DNA of 64,000 nucleotides from Winslowiella toletana (lineage in GTDB: Bacteria; Pseudomonadota; Gammaproteobacteria; Enterobacterales; Enterobacteriaceae), in NCBI RefSeq assembly GCF_017875465.1, contig NZ_JAGGMQ010000001.1:3906001-3970000 (forward strand). The letters run 5' to 3'. The position numbers and the translations under genes are program-made. The notes beneath the pieces were generated by a model. The model had not been told where the DNA came from and ran no database searches. It saw nothing but the letters and a program-made list of their open reading frames with translations. Positions 40,141 through 50,138 of the stretch are shown here, piece by piece. Positions within the stretch are counted from its first letter, which is position 1; every line of letters begins with the position of its first letter.

Positions 40141-41189
40141 TTACCTCCAGGTTTATCTGCCGCCACCCGTACCAGCACCTTGCCGAAGTTTTTCCCCTCC
40201 AGCATGCCGGTAAAAGCTTCTGCTGCGTTATCCAGACCGTCAATCACATCTTCGCGGAAGACAAAACGTTCTTCAGCCACCCACTGGCTCATCTGGCGGA
40301 AAAACTCCTCAAAGCGATGGGCATAATCCTGGGAGATAATAAAACCCTGTACCCGCATACGCTTGCGTAAGATGACGTCCTGAAAATGCGGCAGACGATC
40401 AGGGCCGGGGGCCGCTTCAGTGGCGTTGTAATCGGCGATCAATCCGCATATCGGGATGCGGCCTTTGCTGTTCATCAGCGGCAATACGGCATTGAATACC
40501 TTGCCGCCAACATTTTCGAAATAGACATCAATGCCGTCCGGGCAGTAGCGTTTCAGCTTCTCCGCCAGATCGTCATTCTGGTGATCAAGGCAGGTATCGA
40601 AGCCCAGCACCTCTTCGGCATAGCGGCACTTCTCGGCGCCACCGGCGATACCGACCACATGACACCCTTTCAGTTTAGCGATTTGCCCGACAATTGACCC
40701 CACCGCGCCGGTGGCGGCGGCGACCACCACGGTTTCGCCCGCCTGCGGCTGACCAATATCAAGCAGCCCCATATAGGCGGTAAAACCGGTCATCCCCAGC
40801 ATGCCCAGCGCCCATGAAGGATGCTTCAGCACCGGACCGGTTAATTTAAACAACCCATTGCCACGCGACAGCGCGTAATCCTGCCAGCCGTTCTGGCTGA
40901 CCACCCAGTCACCCGGCGCATAATCGGGATGATTAGATTGCTCGACTATTGCAACAGTACCCGCACCCATCACTTCATTGATGCCAATCGGTGGAACATA
41001 GGAGGGGGCATCGCTCATGCGACCACGCATATAGGGATCCAGCGACAGCCAGATGGTGCGGAGTAAAACTTCACCGTCACCCGGCTGCGGAATGTGCTGA
41101 TGCTCAGTGCGGAAATTGGCTTCAACAGGTGCGCCGTGTGGACGCGACGCTAACACCACACGACGGTTTGTGTCTTTTTGCTGCGACAT
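40137..41189 (-). CDS. NADP-dependent medium-chain reductase, CurA-like
   Basis: 350 residues. Zinc-free medium-chain dehydrogenase/reductase fold with the glycine-rich NADP loop (VVAAATGAVGSIVGQ, near 150-165). The N terminus (NRRVVLASRPHGAPV) and SLDPYMRGRMSD segment resemble E. coli CurA (YncB), which reduces curcumin and other enones. It is the first gene of a pair with the DJ-1-type gene; together they would fit detoxification of reactive carbonyls, which is inference. Confidence 0.9.
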   Translation of the reverse strand: MSQQKDTNRRVVLASRPHGAPVEANFRTEHQHIPQPGDGEVLLRTIWLSLDPYMRGRMSDAPSYVPPIGINEVMGAGTVAIVEQSNHPDYAPGDWVVSQNGWQDYALSRGNGLFKLTGPVLKHPSWALGMLGMTGFTAYMGLLDIGQPQAGETVVVAAATGAVGSIVGQIAKLKGCHVVGIAGGAEKCRYAEEVLGFDTCLDHQNDDLAEKLKRYCPDGIDVYFENVGGKVFNAVLPLMNSKGRIPICGLIADYNATEAAPGPDRLPHFQDVILRKRMRVQGFIISQDYAHRFEEFFRQMSQWVAEERFVFREDVIDGLDNAAEAFTGMLEGKNFGKVLVRVAADKPGGK

Positions 41190-41262
41190 AATCGGCTCCT
41201 CTGGGGTTGTGAATGATAAAAGCGTAGCGCATCACAACCACCAGTGCTTGTCGCTCCGGGAA

Positions 41263-42555
41263 TTACTGGTACTGAAACAGCGCTGGCCGATCCAGCGCGG
41301 CGTTAATGGCATCGGTCAGCTGCTGAAGCGCCTGCGGGTCAATCACATACGGCGGCATCAGATAGATTAAGCGGCCAAACGGGCGGATCCACACCCCCTG
41401 GTCGACAAAAAATTGCTGAATTGCCGCCATATTGACCGGGTGGCGACACTCAATTACGCCAATCGCCCCCAGTACCCGCGCGTCGGCGACCTGCGGATGA
41501 TCGCGCAGTGGCAGCAGGGCGGCGCGCAGTTGCTGTTCAATCGCCGCAACCTGGGCTGGCCAGTGATTTTCCGCCAGCATTGCCAGGCTTTCACTGGCGA
41601 CAGCACAGGCCAGCGGATTGCCCATAAAGGTGGGGCCGTGCATAAAGCAGCCCGCCGCACCGTTGCTGATGGTCTCCGCCACCGCGCGGGTAGTCAGGGT
41701 GGCGGAAAGCGTCATGGTACCGCCGGTCAGGGCTTTGCCGACGCAGAGAATATCGGGTGCAATTGCCGCATGGTCGCAGGCGAACAGTTTGCCGGTACGG
41801 CCAAAGCCGGTGGCGATCTCATCGGCAATCAGCAGCACGTCATGCTGGTCGCAGAGTTCGCGCACCCGTTGCAGATAGCCGGGATGGTAAAAACGCATGC
41901 CGCCCGCACCTTGCACAATAGGTTCGAGGATCACGGCCGCCAGCGAGTTTTTATGCTGCTCAATCAGGCGGGTGAAAGAGCCGGCATCATCCGGCTGCCA
42001 GTTGTCATCAAAGCGGCACTGCGGCGCGTCGGCAAAGTGGTGGCTCGGCAGATAGCCCTGATACAGGCTGTGCATTGAGTTTTGCGGGTCGCAGACCGAC
42101 ATCGCCGCAAAGGTATCACCGTGATAGCCATTGCGCAGCGTCAGGAACTGCTGTCGCTTCGCCCCGCGCGCCTGCCAGTATTGCAGCGCCATTTTCATCG
42201 CCACTTCCACCGCCACCGAACCGGAATCAGCAAGGAATACGCACTCAAGCGGTTCTGGTGTCATGGCGACCAGCTGCCGGCAGAGTGCGACCGCTGCCGG
42301 ATGGGTAATACCGCCAAACATCACATGTGACATCTGGCCAATCTGCGTCTGCAACGCCTGATTCAGCCGCGGATGGTTGTAACCGTGGATCGCCGCCCAC
42401 CATGAGGACATACCATCCACCAGCTGCCGTCCGTCACTCAATTGCAGGCGGATGCCGCTGGCGGCCACCACCGGATAGCAGGGCAGGGGATCGGTCATTG
42501 AAGTGTAGGGGTGCCAGATATGCTGGCGGTCAAAAGCGAGGTCTGATGGGGTCAT
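41263..42555 (-). CDS. bioA: Adenosylmethionine-8-amino-7-oxononanoate aminotransferase
   Basis: 430 residues (E. coli 429). PLP-dependent class III aminotransferase that makes 7,8-diaminopelargonate using S-adenosylmethionine as amino donor. PLP Lys lies in CVGKALTGGTMTLSATL; IADEIATGFGRTG is the cofactor Asp region. It is divergent from bioB across the BirA operator. Confidence 0.97.
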   Translation of the reverse strand: MTPSDLAFDRQHIWHPYTSMTDPLPCYPVVAASGIRLQLSDGRQLVDGMSSWWAAIHGYNHPRLNQALQTQIGQMSHVMFGGITHPAAVALCRQLVAMTPEPLECVFLADSGSVAVEVAMKMALQYWQARGAKRQQFLTLRNGYHGDTFAAMSVCDPQNSMHSLYQGYLPSHHFADAPQCRFDDNWQPDDAGSFTRLIEQHKNSLAAVILEPIVQGAGGMRFYHPGYLQRVRELCDQHDVLLIADEIATGFGRTGKLFACDHAAIAPDILCVGKALTGGTMTLSATLTTRAVAETISNGAAGCFMHGPTFMGNPLACAVASESLAMLAENHWPAQVAAIEQQLRAALLPLRDHPQVADARVLGAIGVIECRHPVNMAAIQQFFVDQGVWIRPFGRLIYLMPPYVIDPQALQQLTDAINAALDRPALFQYQ

Positions 42556-42562
42556 AGCGAAA

Positions 42563-42597
42563 CTTGTAAACCAAAATAAAAAGATTTAGTTTACAAG
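42563..42597. promoter_or_regulatory. BirA operator (bioO) between bioA and bioB
   Basis: Inverted repeat CTTGTAAAC / GTTTACAAG separated by 17 bases, matching the E. coli bio operator TTGTAAACC-N-GGTTTACAA except for one base in the right arm. Biotinyl-AMP-bound BirA would repress both divergent promoters. Confidence 0.92.
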
Positions 42598-42645
42598 TAT
42601 AACTCAGCAGTACAGATAAAACGACCGACCTTTTTGGAGCATGCA

Positions 42646-43677
42646 ATGGCACAACGCTGGACAGTATCACAGGCGCAAGACCTGTTTGATAAACCCTTTC
42701 TTGAACTGATGTTTGAAGCGCAACAGATCCATCGTCAGCATTTTGACCCGCGTCAGGTGCAGGTCAGCACCCTGTTATCGATCAAAACTGGCGCCTGTCC
42801 GGAAGACTGTAAGTACTGCCCGCAGAGCGCGCGCTATAAAACCGGTCTGGAGTCGGAGCGCCTGATGGAAGTTGAGGAAGTGCTGGCTTCGGCGCGCAAA
42901 GCGAAAGCTGCCGGTTCCAGTCGTTTCTGTATGGGTGCGGCATGGAAAAACCCGCATAACCGCGACTTACCTTATCTTGAGCAGATGGTAAAAGGCGTAA
43001 AAGCGATGGGGATGGAAACCTGTATGACGCTGGGTACGCTGGATGAGAGCCAGGCTAACCGTCTTGCTGATGCCGGTCTTGATTACTACAACCACAACCT
43101 CGATACCTCGCCGGAATTCTACGGCAGCATTATCACTACCCGCAGCTACCAGGAGCGCCTGGACACGCTGGGCAAAGTGCGTGATGCGGGCATTAAAGTC
43201 TGCTCCGGCGGGATTGTCGGTCTTGGCGAAACCGTTAAAGATCGCGCCGGGTTGCTGGTGCAGCTGGCGAATCTGCCGGTACCGCCGGAAAGTGTGCCGA
43301 TCAATATGCTGGTCAAAGTGAAAGGCACGCCAATGGCGGATAACGACGATGTGGAACCTTTTGATTTTATCCGCACCATCGCCGTGGCGCGCATTATGAT
43401 GCCTGCCTCGCATGTGCGGCTGTCGGCGGGCCGTGAACAGATGAGTGAGCAGACCCAGGCGATGTGTTTTATGGCGGGTGCTAACTCGATTTTCTACGGC
43501 TGCAAACTGCTGACCACACCTAATCCGGAAGAGGATAAAGACCTGCAGCTGTTCCGCAAGCTGGGGCTGAACCCTGAACATACCACCACTGAATCGGGTG
43601 ATAATGAACAGCAACAGGTGCTGGCGGGCCAGCTGCTGAACGCCGATACCGAGCAGTTCTATAACGCGGCAGTCTGA
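42646..43677 (+). CDS. bioB: Biotin synthase
   Basis: 343 residues. Radical SAM enzyme with CPEDCKYC cluster motif; it inserts sulfur into dethiobiotin. The start is ATG 42646 with TTTTTGGAG before it; a TTG frame start at 42634 would add four residues. [12 protein letters not shown] and GIVGLGET are conserved. Its stop overlaps the bioF ATG by one base. Confidence 0.97.
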   Translation: MAQRWTVSQAQDLFDKPFLELMFEAQQIHRQHFDPRQVQVSTLLSIKTGACPEDCKYCPQSARYKTGLESERLMEVEEVLASARKAKAAGSSRFCMGAAWKNPHNRDLPYLEQMVKGVKAMGMETCMTLGTLDESQANRLADAGLDYYNHNLDTSPEFYGSIITTRSYQERLDTLGKVRDAGIKVCSGGIVGLGETVKDRAGLLVQLANLPVPPESVPINMLVKVKGTPMADNDDVEPFDFIRTIAVARIMMPASHVRLSAGREQMSEQTQAMCFMAGANSIFYGCKLLTTPNPEEDKDLQLFRKLGLNPEHTTTESGDNEQQQVLAGQLLNADTEQFYNAAV

Positions 43678-44831
43678 TGAGCTGGCAACATCGAATCACC
43701 TCAGCGCTGGCGCAGCGGCAGGAGAGTGGACGCCTGCGTCAGCGCACGCTAAATCAACAGGGCGATGCGCGCTGGATTGAGGTGGCGGGGCAGCGTTATC
43801 GCAACTTCTCCGGCAATGACTATCTCGGGCTCAGCCACGATTTACGGGTGATCCGCGCCTGGCAACAGGGCGCAGAACGCTACGGCGTCGGCTCGGGCGG
43901 CTCCGGTCATGTAACCGGCTATTGCCGTCCGCATGCGGAGCTGGAGGATGAACTGGCCGACTGGCTGGGCTATCCGCGTGCGCTGCTGTTTATTTCCGGT
44001 TTTGCCGCCAATCAGGCGCTAATTGCCGCGTTAACCGGCAAAGATGATCGTATCTTCGCCGATAAGCTGTCCCATGCGTCACTGCTGGAAGCCGCCAGCC
44101 ATAGCCCGGCGACGCTACGGCGCTTTGCCCATAATCAGCCCGCCAGCCTGCAAAAACTGCTCACGCCACACACGGCTGGCGAAACGCTGGTGGTGACCGA
44201 AGGCGTGTTCAGCATGGACGGTGACAGCGCGCCGCTGGCCGATTTGCAGCAGCTGGCGCGGCAGCATAACAGCTGGCTGATGGTTGATGATGCCCATGGT
44301 ATTGGCGTGCTGGGCGAGCAGGGGCGCGGTAGCTGCCAGCAACAGCAGGTGCGGCCTGAACTGCTGGTGGTCACTTTTGGTAAAGCCTTTGGCGTCAGCG
44401 GCGCAGCGGTATTGTGTGATAACGATACTGCCGACTACCTGCTGCAGTTTGCCCGCCATCTGATCTACAGCACCTCGATGCCACCGGCGCAGGCCTGTGC
44501 TTTGCAGGCGGCTTTACAGGCGGTGCAGCAGGGGGATGATCTGCGTCAGCAACTGGCGGAAAATATCGCCCACTTCCGCCGCGGTGCAGGCGATCTGCCA
44601 TGGCGTCTCACTGAATCGCACACTGCCATTCAGCCGCTGATTGTGGGTGAAAACCAGCCGGCGCTGGATCTGGCGACAGAACTGCGCGCACGCGGCTGCT
44701 GGGTCAGCGCCATTCGTCCGCCAACCGTGCCGCCCGGCACCGCGCGGCTGCGTATCACGCTGAATGCCAGCCATCAGCCACAGGATATCGATGGTTTACT
44801 GGAGAGGTTGTATGACGCCAAAGGTGAATAA
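43677..44831 (+). CDS. bioF: 8-amino-7-oxononanoate synthase
   Basis: 384 residues (E. coli 384). PLP enzyme that condenses pimeloyl-ACP (or -CoA) with alanine. PLP Lys in [28 protein letters not shown] is the family segment. The last 20 bases overlap the start of bioC. Confidence 0.97.
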   Translation: MSWQHRITSALAQRQESGRLRQRTLNQQGDARWIEVAGQRYRNFSGNDYLGLSHDLRVIRAWQQGAERYGVGSGGSGHVTGYCRPHAELEDELADWLGYPRALLFISGFAANQALIAALTGKDDRIFADKLSHASLLEAASHSPATLRRFAHNQPASLQKLLTPHTAGETLVVTEGVFSMDGDSAPLADLQQLARQHNSWLMVDDAHGIGVLGEQGRGSCQQQQVRPELLVVTFGKAFGVSGAAVLCDNDTADYLLQFARHLIYSTSMPPAQACALQAALQAVQQGDDLRQQLAENIAHFRRGAGDLPWRLTESHTAIQPLIVGENQPALDLATELRARGCWVSAIRPPTVPPGTARLRITLNASHQPQDIDGLLERLYDAKGE

Positions 44832-45567
44832 ACAGGCTGTGGCGCAGGCCTTTGGTCGTGCGGCGCAAACCTATAACCATCATGCGGAACTGCAACGCAT
44901 ATGTGGCGACAGATTAATGTCTCTCACCGAAGTTTCCGGTTATCGCAGCGTGCTGGATGCCGGTTGCGGCACCGGCTGGTTTAGTCAGCGCTGGCGCGAT
45001 CGTGGTTTTCAGGTCACCGCGCTCGATCTGTCGCCAGCGATGCTGGCCGAGGCGCAAAGCCGCGCGGCGGCGCACCACTATCTGGCAGGCGATATTGACG
45101 ATTTGCCGCTGCCTGATGGTGCTGTCGACCTGTGCTGGAGCAATCTGGCGGTGCAATGGTGTGATGATTTACAGCATGCGCTGAATCAGCTGTGCCGGGT
45201 GACGCGAGTTGGTGGCAAGGTGATGTTCTCCACTCTTGCCGCCGATTCGTTAAATGAGGTGCGTGACGCCTGGCGCCAGCTGGATGGCGCCAGCCATGTT
45301 AATAATTTTCTCAGCGTCGGGCAGATTACCGCCGCCGCTGCCGGTAAACATCTGCAACTTAGCGAGCAGCGTCTGACGCTGGCGTTTCCTGATGTGCTGG
45401 CGGCGATGCGTTCACTGAAAGGCATTGGCGCGACCCACCTGCATCAGGGGCGCAGTGCGGGACTGATGACCCGTCAGCGTCTGCAACAGCTGGAGCGGTG
45501 CTGGTCGCGCGATCAGCGCGGCTGTCTGCTCAGTTACCATTTAATTTTTGGAGTGATTTCGTTGTGA
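44812..45567 (+). CDS. bioC: Malonyl-ACP O-methyltransferase
   Basis: 251 residues, the E. coli length, from ATG 44812 with GGAGAGG just upstream. SAM-binding motif [14 protein letters not shown]. It methylates malonyl-ACP to start pimelate synthesis. The start lies 20 bp inside bioF; a longer frame reaching 44764 is not supported by homology. Its TGA overlaps the bioD GTG start by four bases. Confidence 0.95.
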   Translation: MTPKVNKQAVAQAFGRAAQTYNHHAELQRICGDRLMSLTEVSGYRSVLDAGCGTGWFSQRWRDRGFQVTALDLSPAMLAEAQSRAAAHHYLAGDIDDLPLPDGAVDLCWSNLAVQWCDDLQHALNQLCRVTRVGGKVMFSTLAADSLNEVRDAWRQLDGASHVNNFLSVGQITAAAAGKHLQLSEQRLTLAFPDVLAAMRSLKGIGATHLHQGRSAGLMTRQRLQQLERCWSRDQRGCLLSYHLIFGVISL

Positions 45568-46238
45568 TTAAGCGCTGGTTTGTAACCGGAACCGATACAG
45601 AAGTGGGAAAAACCGTCGCCAGTACGGCGTTATTGCAGGCGGCAGTACAGGCAGGGTATTGCGCGGTCGGCTATAAGCCGGTGGCTTCAGGTAGCGAGTT
45701 AACCGCAGACGGGGTACGCAATAGCGACGCGCTGGCGCTGCAAAAGTACAGTTCGCTGACGCTGCCTTATGAACAGGTGAATCCGCTGGTGTTTATGGAA
45801 CCCACCTCGCCGCATATTATCAGCGCTGAAGAGGGCAGGCCGATTGAATTTAGCCAGCTATCAGCGGGGCTGGCAACCATCAGTGCGCAGGCTGACTGGG
45901 TACTGACCGAAGGCGCGGGCGGCTGGTTTACCCCCCTCTCTGAACATCAGACCTTTGCCGACTGGGTCGTGACCGAGCAGTTACCGGTGATTCTGGTGGT
46001 GGGAATCAAACTCGGTTGTATCAATCATGCGTTACTGACGGCGCAGGCAATAGCCGCTGCGGGTCTGCCTTTTGCCGGCTGGATTGCCAACGATGTGCAG
46101 CCAGCGGGGCGACGCCATCAGGAATACCTCGCCAGCCTGCGTCAGCGACTCTCTGCACCGTTTTTAGGCGAGATCCCATATCTGACCAACAGTGCGGCCT
46201 TTAACCAGCTGGGCGGCTATCTGCGCCTGCCTGAATAA
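45564..46238 (+). CDS. bioD: Dethiobiotin synthetase
   Basis: 224 residues from GTG 45564 ([17 protein letters not shown]). The P-loop is GTDTEVGKT. It closes the ureido ring of dethiobiotin with CO2 and ATP. A GGAG site lies ten bases upstream, and the start overlaps the bioC stop (GTGA). Last gene of bioBFCD. Confidence 0.95.
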   Translation: MIKRWFVTGTDTEVGKTVASTALLQAAVQAGYCAVGYKPVASGSELTADGVRNSDALALQKYSSLTLPYEQVNPLVFMEPTSPHIISAEEGRPIEFSQLSAGLATISAQADWVLTEGAGGWFTPLSEHQTFADWVVTEQLPVILVVGIKLGCINHALLTAQAIAAAGLPFAGWIANDVQPAGRRHQEYLASLRQRLSAPFLGEIPYLTNSAAFNQLGGYLRLPE

Positions 46239-46247
46239 CCTTAAGGT

Positions 46248-46270
46248 TGCGGGACCGGTTGCGTCCCGCA
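46248..46270. terminator. Hairpin between convergent bioD and ABC ATPase gene
   Basis: Perfect 8-bp stem TGCGGGAC / GTCCCGCA with a 7-base loop. It occupies most of the 35-bp gap between the two stop codons. There is no T run on the plus strand, so terminator activity is uncertain. Confidence 0.45.
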
Positions 46271-46273
46271 GCA

Positions 46274-46990
46274 TCAGGATACGGTCATCCACATATTGAC
46301 CATGCTGTCATCCAGCTGGGCGACTTTGCCCTGCGCCACATTCCGTCCGCGGTGCAGTAACAGAAAGTAGTCGGCCACGCGGCGGATAAACGACAGGCGC
46401 TGTTCCAGCAGCAGGATGGTCAGACCAAAATCATGATTCAGACGATGGATCAGATTGCCCATCTCCTCCTCCAGCCACGGCGACATGCCTTCCGTCGGCT
46501 CATCCAGGATTAGCAGCTTCGGTTGCAGCACCAGCGCGCGCGCCAGCGCCAGCTGTTGCTGCTGGTCGGCCGGCAACTCGCCACTACGCTGATGACGCAG
46601 TGAGTAGAGGTGGGGAAACAGTTCATAAACCATCGGCGGAATGGCGCGATGGCGATCGTCCTGACCCGCCAGCAACGCAATCAGCAGGTTATCCTCGACG
46701 CTGAGCTGGGAGAAAATCTGGCGGCCCTGCGGCACATAACCGATTCCCATGCGCGCACGCGTCTCCATTGGCTGTAACAGCAGATTTTTAGGCGGCGAGT
46801 CATCTTCCTGCCAGGTCATGCTGCCGCTGTTAACCGGTAAATTACCCATGATGCAGTTAACCAGCGTGGTTTTTCCCATGCCGGGGCTGCCGAGTATGCC
46901 GGTACAGGTGCCTGGTGGCAGATCAAGGTCAACATCCCACAGAATATGATTCTGTCCGTAAAACTGATTCACTGCGCGTAAGCTTAACAT
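46274..46990 (-). CDS. Orphan UrtE/LivF-like ABC ATPase with altered signature motif
   Basis: 238 residues from ATG 46990 (AGGAGAG site upstream); an upstream ATG at 47026 would add 12. Closest in feel to UrtE, the urea-transporter ATPase (FYGQNHILWDVDLDLPPG, GIGYVPQGRQIFSQLSVEDNLL). Walker A GSPGMGKTT, Q loop and Walker B (LLILDEPTEGMSP) are intact, but the signature LSGGQ is replaced by LPADQ. No permease or binding protein is near; the gene sits alone between bioD and uvrB. It may be a decaying remnant or an ATPase adapted to another task. Confidence 0.8.
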   Translation of the reverse strand: MLSLRAVNQFYGQNHILWDVDLDLPPGTCTGILGSPGMGKTTLVNCIMGNLPVNSGSMTWQEDDSPPKNLLLQPMETRARMGIGYVPQGRQIFSQLSVEDNLLIALLAGQDDRHRAIPPMVYELFPHLYSLRHQRSGELPADQQQQLALARALVLQPKLLILDEPTEGMSPWLEEEMGNLIHRLNHDFGLTILLLEQRLSFIRRVADYFLLLHRGRNVAQGKVAQLDDSMVNMWMTVS

Positions 46991-47026
46991 CTGACACTCT
47001 CCTTCCAGACAATTTTCCGCTGGCAC

Positions 47027-47460
47027 TGATTATTCCCGTCCGCTGGCGCATGGCCTCAGGGCGGAAAACGTTGTTGCCACGGCTTCGTGCGATCGCTCTG
47101 GTGTAATGAAAGCGCGAGGTGGTGGATAAGTGTTGCAATTATCAGGCCAGAAAGGGGGAGTAGTGGGGGTTTTCATCGCACAGATAAAGTAATTACCGGT
47201 GCGAATAGGTGAACGTTGCTAAACAATGGCGCAAAGGTCAATTTGGCTCTGCACTGAGGCGGTGCTTTATACCTTCATCCGCTGGTGCAAATGGTCCGCG
47301 ACAAGGCAGCGCCGTACCAGTTGTGACACCAGAAATAGGGGGTAAAAAGCAGTGGCATCCCGGCATAAGTTATGCATTGCTTAAGCTGTCTGGCGCTAAG
47401 ATAAGATGAAAAAAAGCGAAAAAAAAATAATTCAGCGTGCAATTAGAGTGCAGCACGGTT
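47027..47460. other. Gap without a gene upstream of uvrB
   Basis: No supported gene. Short open frames lack ribosome sites and family resemblance. The first part probably contains the promoter of the leftward ABC ATPase gene. Confidence 0.45.
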
Positions 47461-47518
47461 TTATACACACCAGACGTTTCGGGCGTTGTAATCAGTTATC
47501 CACTATTCCTGTGGATAA
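47461..47518. promoter_or_regulatory. Cluster of DnaA boxes upstream of uvrB
   Basis: Three 9-mers: TTATACACA (47461-47469), TTATCCACT (47496-47504, one mismatch) and TGTGGATAA (47510-47518, a perfect inverted TTATCCACA). The last two form a 9-bp inverted repeat GTTATCCAC / GTGGATAAC. A DnaA site upstream of uvrB has been described in E. coli. Confidence 0.65.
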
Positions 47519-47811
47519 CCTTGTGTATTAGATTCTGACAACATGTGGCAGACGAGAGCGGACGCGGCCTGGCCTTTAACTGCTGCTAAACTCGACTCAG
47601 GAATCAATTAGTTAAAAATCAACACGTTGATGAAAATCAAGCCTGAGGCTTTTCCGGCTTTTTTCAGATGACGGTTTCACTACAGTATGCTTGACAAATG
47701 TTAAACGATAGAAACTTCTGGGGATAACCTTGCACGTCGATCCTCGGGCTTCTGCCCAATTATGGCGAGTGAAAGTGACGCTTTGCTTTCTGGCGAAGCA
47801 TCATGCAAAAT

Positions 47812-47831
47812 AACTGTCATTATATCCAGTA
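47812..47831 (+). promoter_or_regulatory. LexA box at the uvrB promoter
   Basis: AACTGTCATTATATCCAGTA has the required CTG-N10-CAG core of the SOS box. A TATAAT -10 element (47830-47835) overlaps its right end, so LexA would block RNA polymerase. The same arrangement exists before E. coli uvrB. Confidence 0.9.
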
Positions 47832-47908
47832 TAATTTTCTGGAAAAATCGTCAGGGACGAGTAGAATTACACTCCGGTTCGCGCGTTTCTTCATCAGGTA
47901 GCCCATCA

Positions 47909-49933
47909 ATGAGCAAAGTTTTTAAACTCAATTCTGCATTTCAACCAGCAGGCGATCAGCCTGAGGCCATTCGTCGTCTTGAGGAAGGGCTGGAGGATGG
48001 TCTTGCCCATCAGACACTGCTGGGGGTGACCGGATCGGGTAAGACCTTTACCATTGCCAATGTGATTGCCGATCTGAATCGCCCCACCATGGTGCTGGCG
48101 CCGAATAAAACCCTCGCCGCGCAGCTGTATGGTGAAATGAAAGAGTTTTTCCCTGATAACGCGGTGGAGTATTTCGTCTCTTACTACGACTACTATCAGC
48201 CGGAAGCCTATGTACCGAGTTCAGATACCTTTATTGAAAAGGACGCCTCGGTTAACGAACATATTGAGCAGATGCGTCTGTCGGCGACCAAAGCGCTGCT
48301 GGAACGCCGTGATGTGATTGTGGTGGCGTCGGTATCAGCGATCTATGGCCTTGGCGATCCCGATCTCTATCTGAAAATGATGCTGCATCTGACGCGCGGC
48401 ATGATTATCGATCAGCGCGCGATACTGCGCCGTCTGACTGAGCTGCAATACACCCGCAATGACCAGGCGTTCCAGCGCGGCACCTTCCGCGTGCGCGGTG
48501 AGGTAATCGATATCTTCCCGGCGGAATCCGATGAGATTGCGCTGCGTGTGGAACTGTTTGACCAGGAAGTCGAGCGCCTGTCGCTGCTGGACCCGCTGAC
48601 CGGTCAGGTGCTGGAAGTATTGCCGCGCTATACCATCTATCCAAAAACGCACTACGTGACGCCGCGCGAACGTATTCTGACCGCGATGGAAGAGATTAAA
48701 GTCGAGCTGGCCGATCGCCGTCAGGTGCTGCTGGCGAACAACAAGTTGCTGGAAGAGCAGCGTCTGTCGCAGCGCACCCAGTTTGATTTAGAGATGATGA
48801 ATGAGCTGGGTTACTGCTCCGGCATTGAAAACTACTCGCGCTATCTCTCCGGACGCGGACCGGGCGAAGCGCCGCCGACGCTGTTTGACTATCTGCCAGC
48901 CGATGGTTTGCTGGTAGTGGATGAGTCGCATGTCACTATTCCGCAAATTGGCGGCATGTATCGCGGCGACCGCGCGCGCAAAGAGACGCTGGTGGAGTAT
49001 GGCTTCCGTCTGCCGTCGGCGCTGGATAACCGCCCGATGAAGTTTGAAGAGTTTGAGGCGCTGGCGCCGCAAACCATCTATGTTTCGGCGACGCCGGGCA
49101 ACTATGAACTGGAAAAATCCGGTGAAGAGATTATCGATCAGGTGGTGCGTCCGACCGGTCTGCTCGACCCGTTAATTGAAGTGCGCCCGGTGGGCACCCA
49201 GGTCGATGATCTGCTGTCGGAAATCCGTAAGCGCGTGGCGATTAACGAACGCGTGCTGGTGACCACGCTGACCAAGCGCATGGCCGAAGATCTGACGGAG
49301 TACCTTGAAGAACATGGTGAGCGTGTGCGCTATCTGCACTCGGATATCGACACCGTGGAGCGTGTCGAGATTATCCGCGACCTGCGTCTGGGAGAGTTTG
49401 ATGTGCTGGTCGGCATCAACCTGTTGCGTGAAGGGCTGGATATGCCGGAAGTGTCGCTGGTGGCGATCCTCGATGCCGATAAAGAGGGCTTCCTGCGTTC
49501 TGAACGCTCGCTGATCCAGACTATCGGGCGCGCGGCGCGTAATATTAATGGTAAAGCGATTCTGTATGGCGATCGCATCACCGCGTCGATGGCTAAAGCT
49601 ATCAGCGAAACCGAGCGCCGTCGCGAGAAGCAGCATCAGTACAACCTCGATAACGGCATTGTGCCGCAGGGGCTGAACAAAAAGATCGCCGATATTCTGC
49701 AGCTGGGCCAGGGCTATGGCAAAAACAAAACCCGCGGACGCGGTAAATCTTCACGGGTGGTGGAAGAGGCTGACGAAGGCTACCTGGCACTGACGCCGCA
49801 GGCGCTACAGAAGAAAATTCATGAGCTGGAAGTGCAGATGCAGCAACATGCACAGAATCTGGAGTTTGAAGAGGCGGCGGCGGTGCGCGATCGCCTGCAT
49901 GAGGCGCGCGAGCTGTTTATTGCGGCTTCGTAA
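47909..49933 (+). CDS. uvrB: UvrABC excision repair subunit B
   Basis: 674 residues (E. coli 673) from ATG 47909 ([17 protein letters not shown]); the open frame extends to 47762 but those residues cover the promoter. DNA-damage-verifying helicase: Walker [10 protein letters not shown], the beta-hairpin [12 protein letters not shown], helicase motifs ([15 protein letters not shown]), and a C-terminal UVR motif ([19 protein letters not shown]) that binds UvrC. SOS control through the LexA box upstream. Confidence 0.98.
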   Translation: MSKVFKLNSAFQPAGDQPEAIRRLEEGLEDGLAHQTLLGVTGSGKTFTIANVIADLNRPTMVLAPNKTLAAQLYGEMKEFFPDNAVEYFVSYYDYYQPEAYVPSSDTFIEKDASVNEHIEQMRLSATKALLERRDVIVVASVSAIYGLGDPDLYLKMMLHLTRGMIIDQRAILRRLTELQYTRNDQAFQRGTFRVRGEVIDIFPAESDEIALRVELFDQEVERLSLLDPLTGQVLEVLPRYTIYPKTHYVTPRERILTAMEEIKVELADRRQVLLANNKLLEEQRLSQRTQFDLEMMNELGYCSGIENYSRYLSGRGPGEAPPTLFDYLPADGLLVVDESHVTIPQIGGMYRGDRARKETLVEYGFRLPSALDNRPMKFEEFEALAPQTIYVSATPGNYELEKSGEEIIDQVVRPTGLLDPLIEVRPVGTQVDDLLSEIRKRVAINERVLVTTLTKRMAEDLTEYLEEHGERVRYLHSDIDTVERVEIIRDLRLGEFDVLVGINLLREGLDMPEVSLVAILDADKEGFLRSERSLIQTIGRAARNINGKAILYGDRITASMAKAISETERRREKQHQYNLDNGIVPQGLNKKIADILQLGQGYGKNKTRGRGKSSRVVEEADEGYLALTPQALQKKIHELEVQMQQHAQNLEFEEAAAVRDRLHEARELFIAAS

Positions 49934-49996
49934 TAACAGGGGATGCAAAGGCTGCTGTTTATCGCATTTAATTTAATGAGCAGAGCATAACTCAGA

Positions 49997-50022
49997 TGCC
50001 AGCAAGATGGCTTTTGCTGGCA
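49997..50022. terminator. Hairpin downstream of uvrB
   Basis: 9-bp stem TGCCAGCAA / TTGCTGGCA, 64 bp after uvrB and in the gap before the broken luxR gene. No T run follows, so activity is uncertain. Confidence 0.4.
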
Positions 50023-50138
50023 CAGCGTCTCAGTTTAATGTAAACAAGAATAAATGCCGAATTATCACAAGGATAGATCTGCTCTGTCAGGCTAAGCTGC
50101 ATGGTTCAACCGATTGGTGAGAGTAAAGCAGATTTCAC

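Noticed and set aside
47406..47531. 41-codon Lys-rich frame upstream of uvrB
   Set aside because: No convincing ribosome site; it crosses the DnaA boxes and has no recognised relatives.
47762..47908. N-terminal extension of UvrB
   Set aside because: It would cover the LexA box and promoter; the family starts at [11 protein letters not shown].
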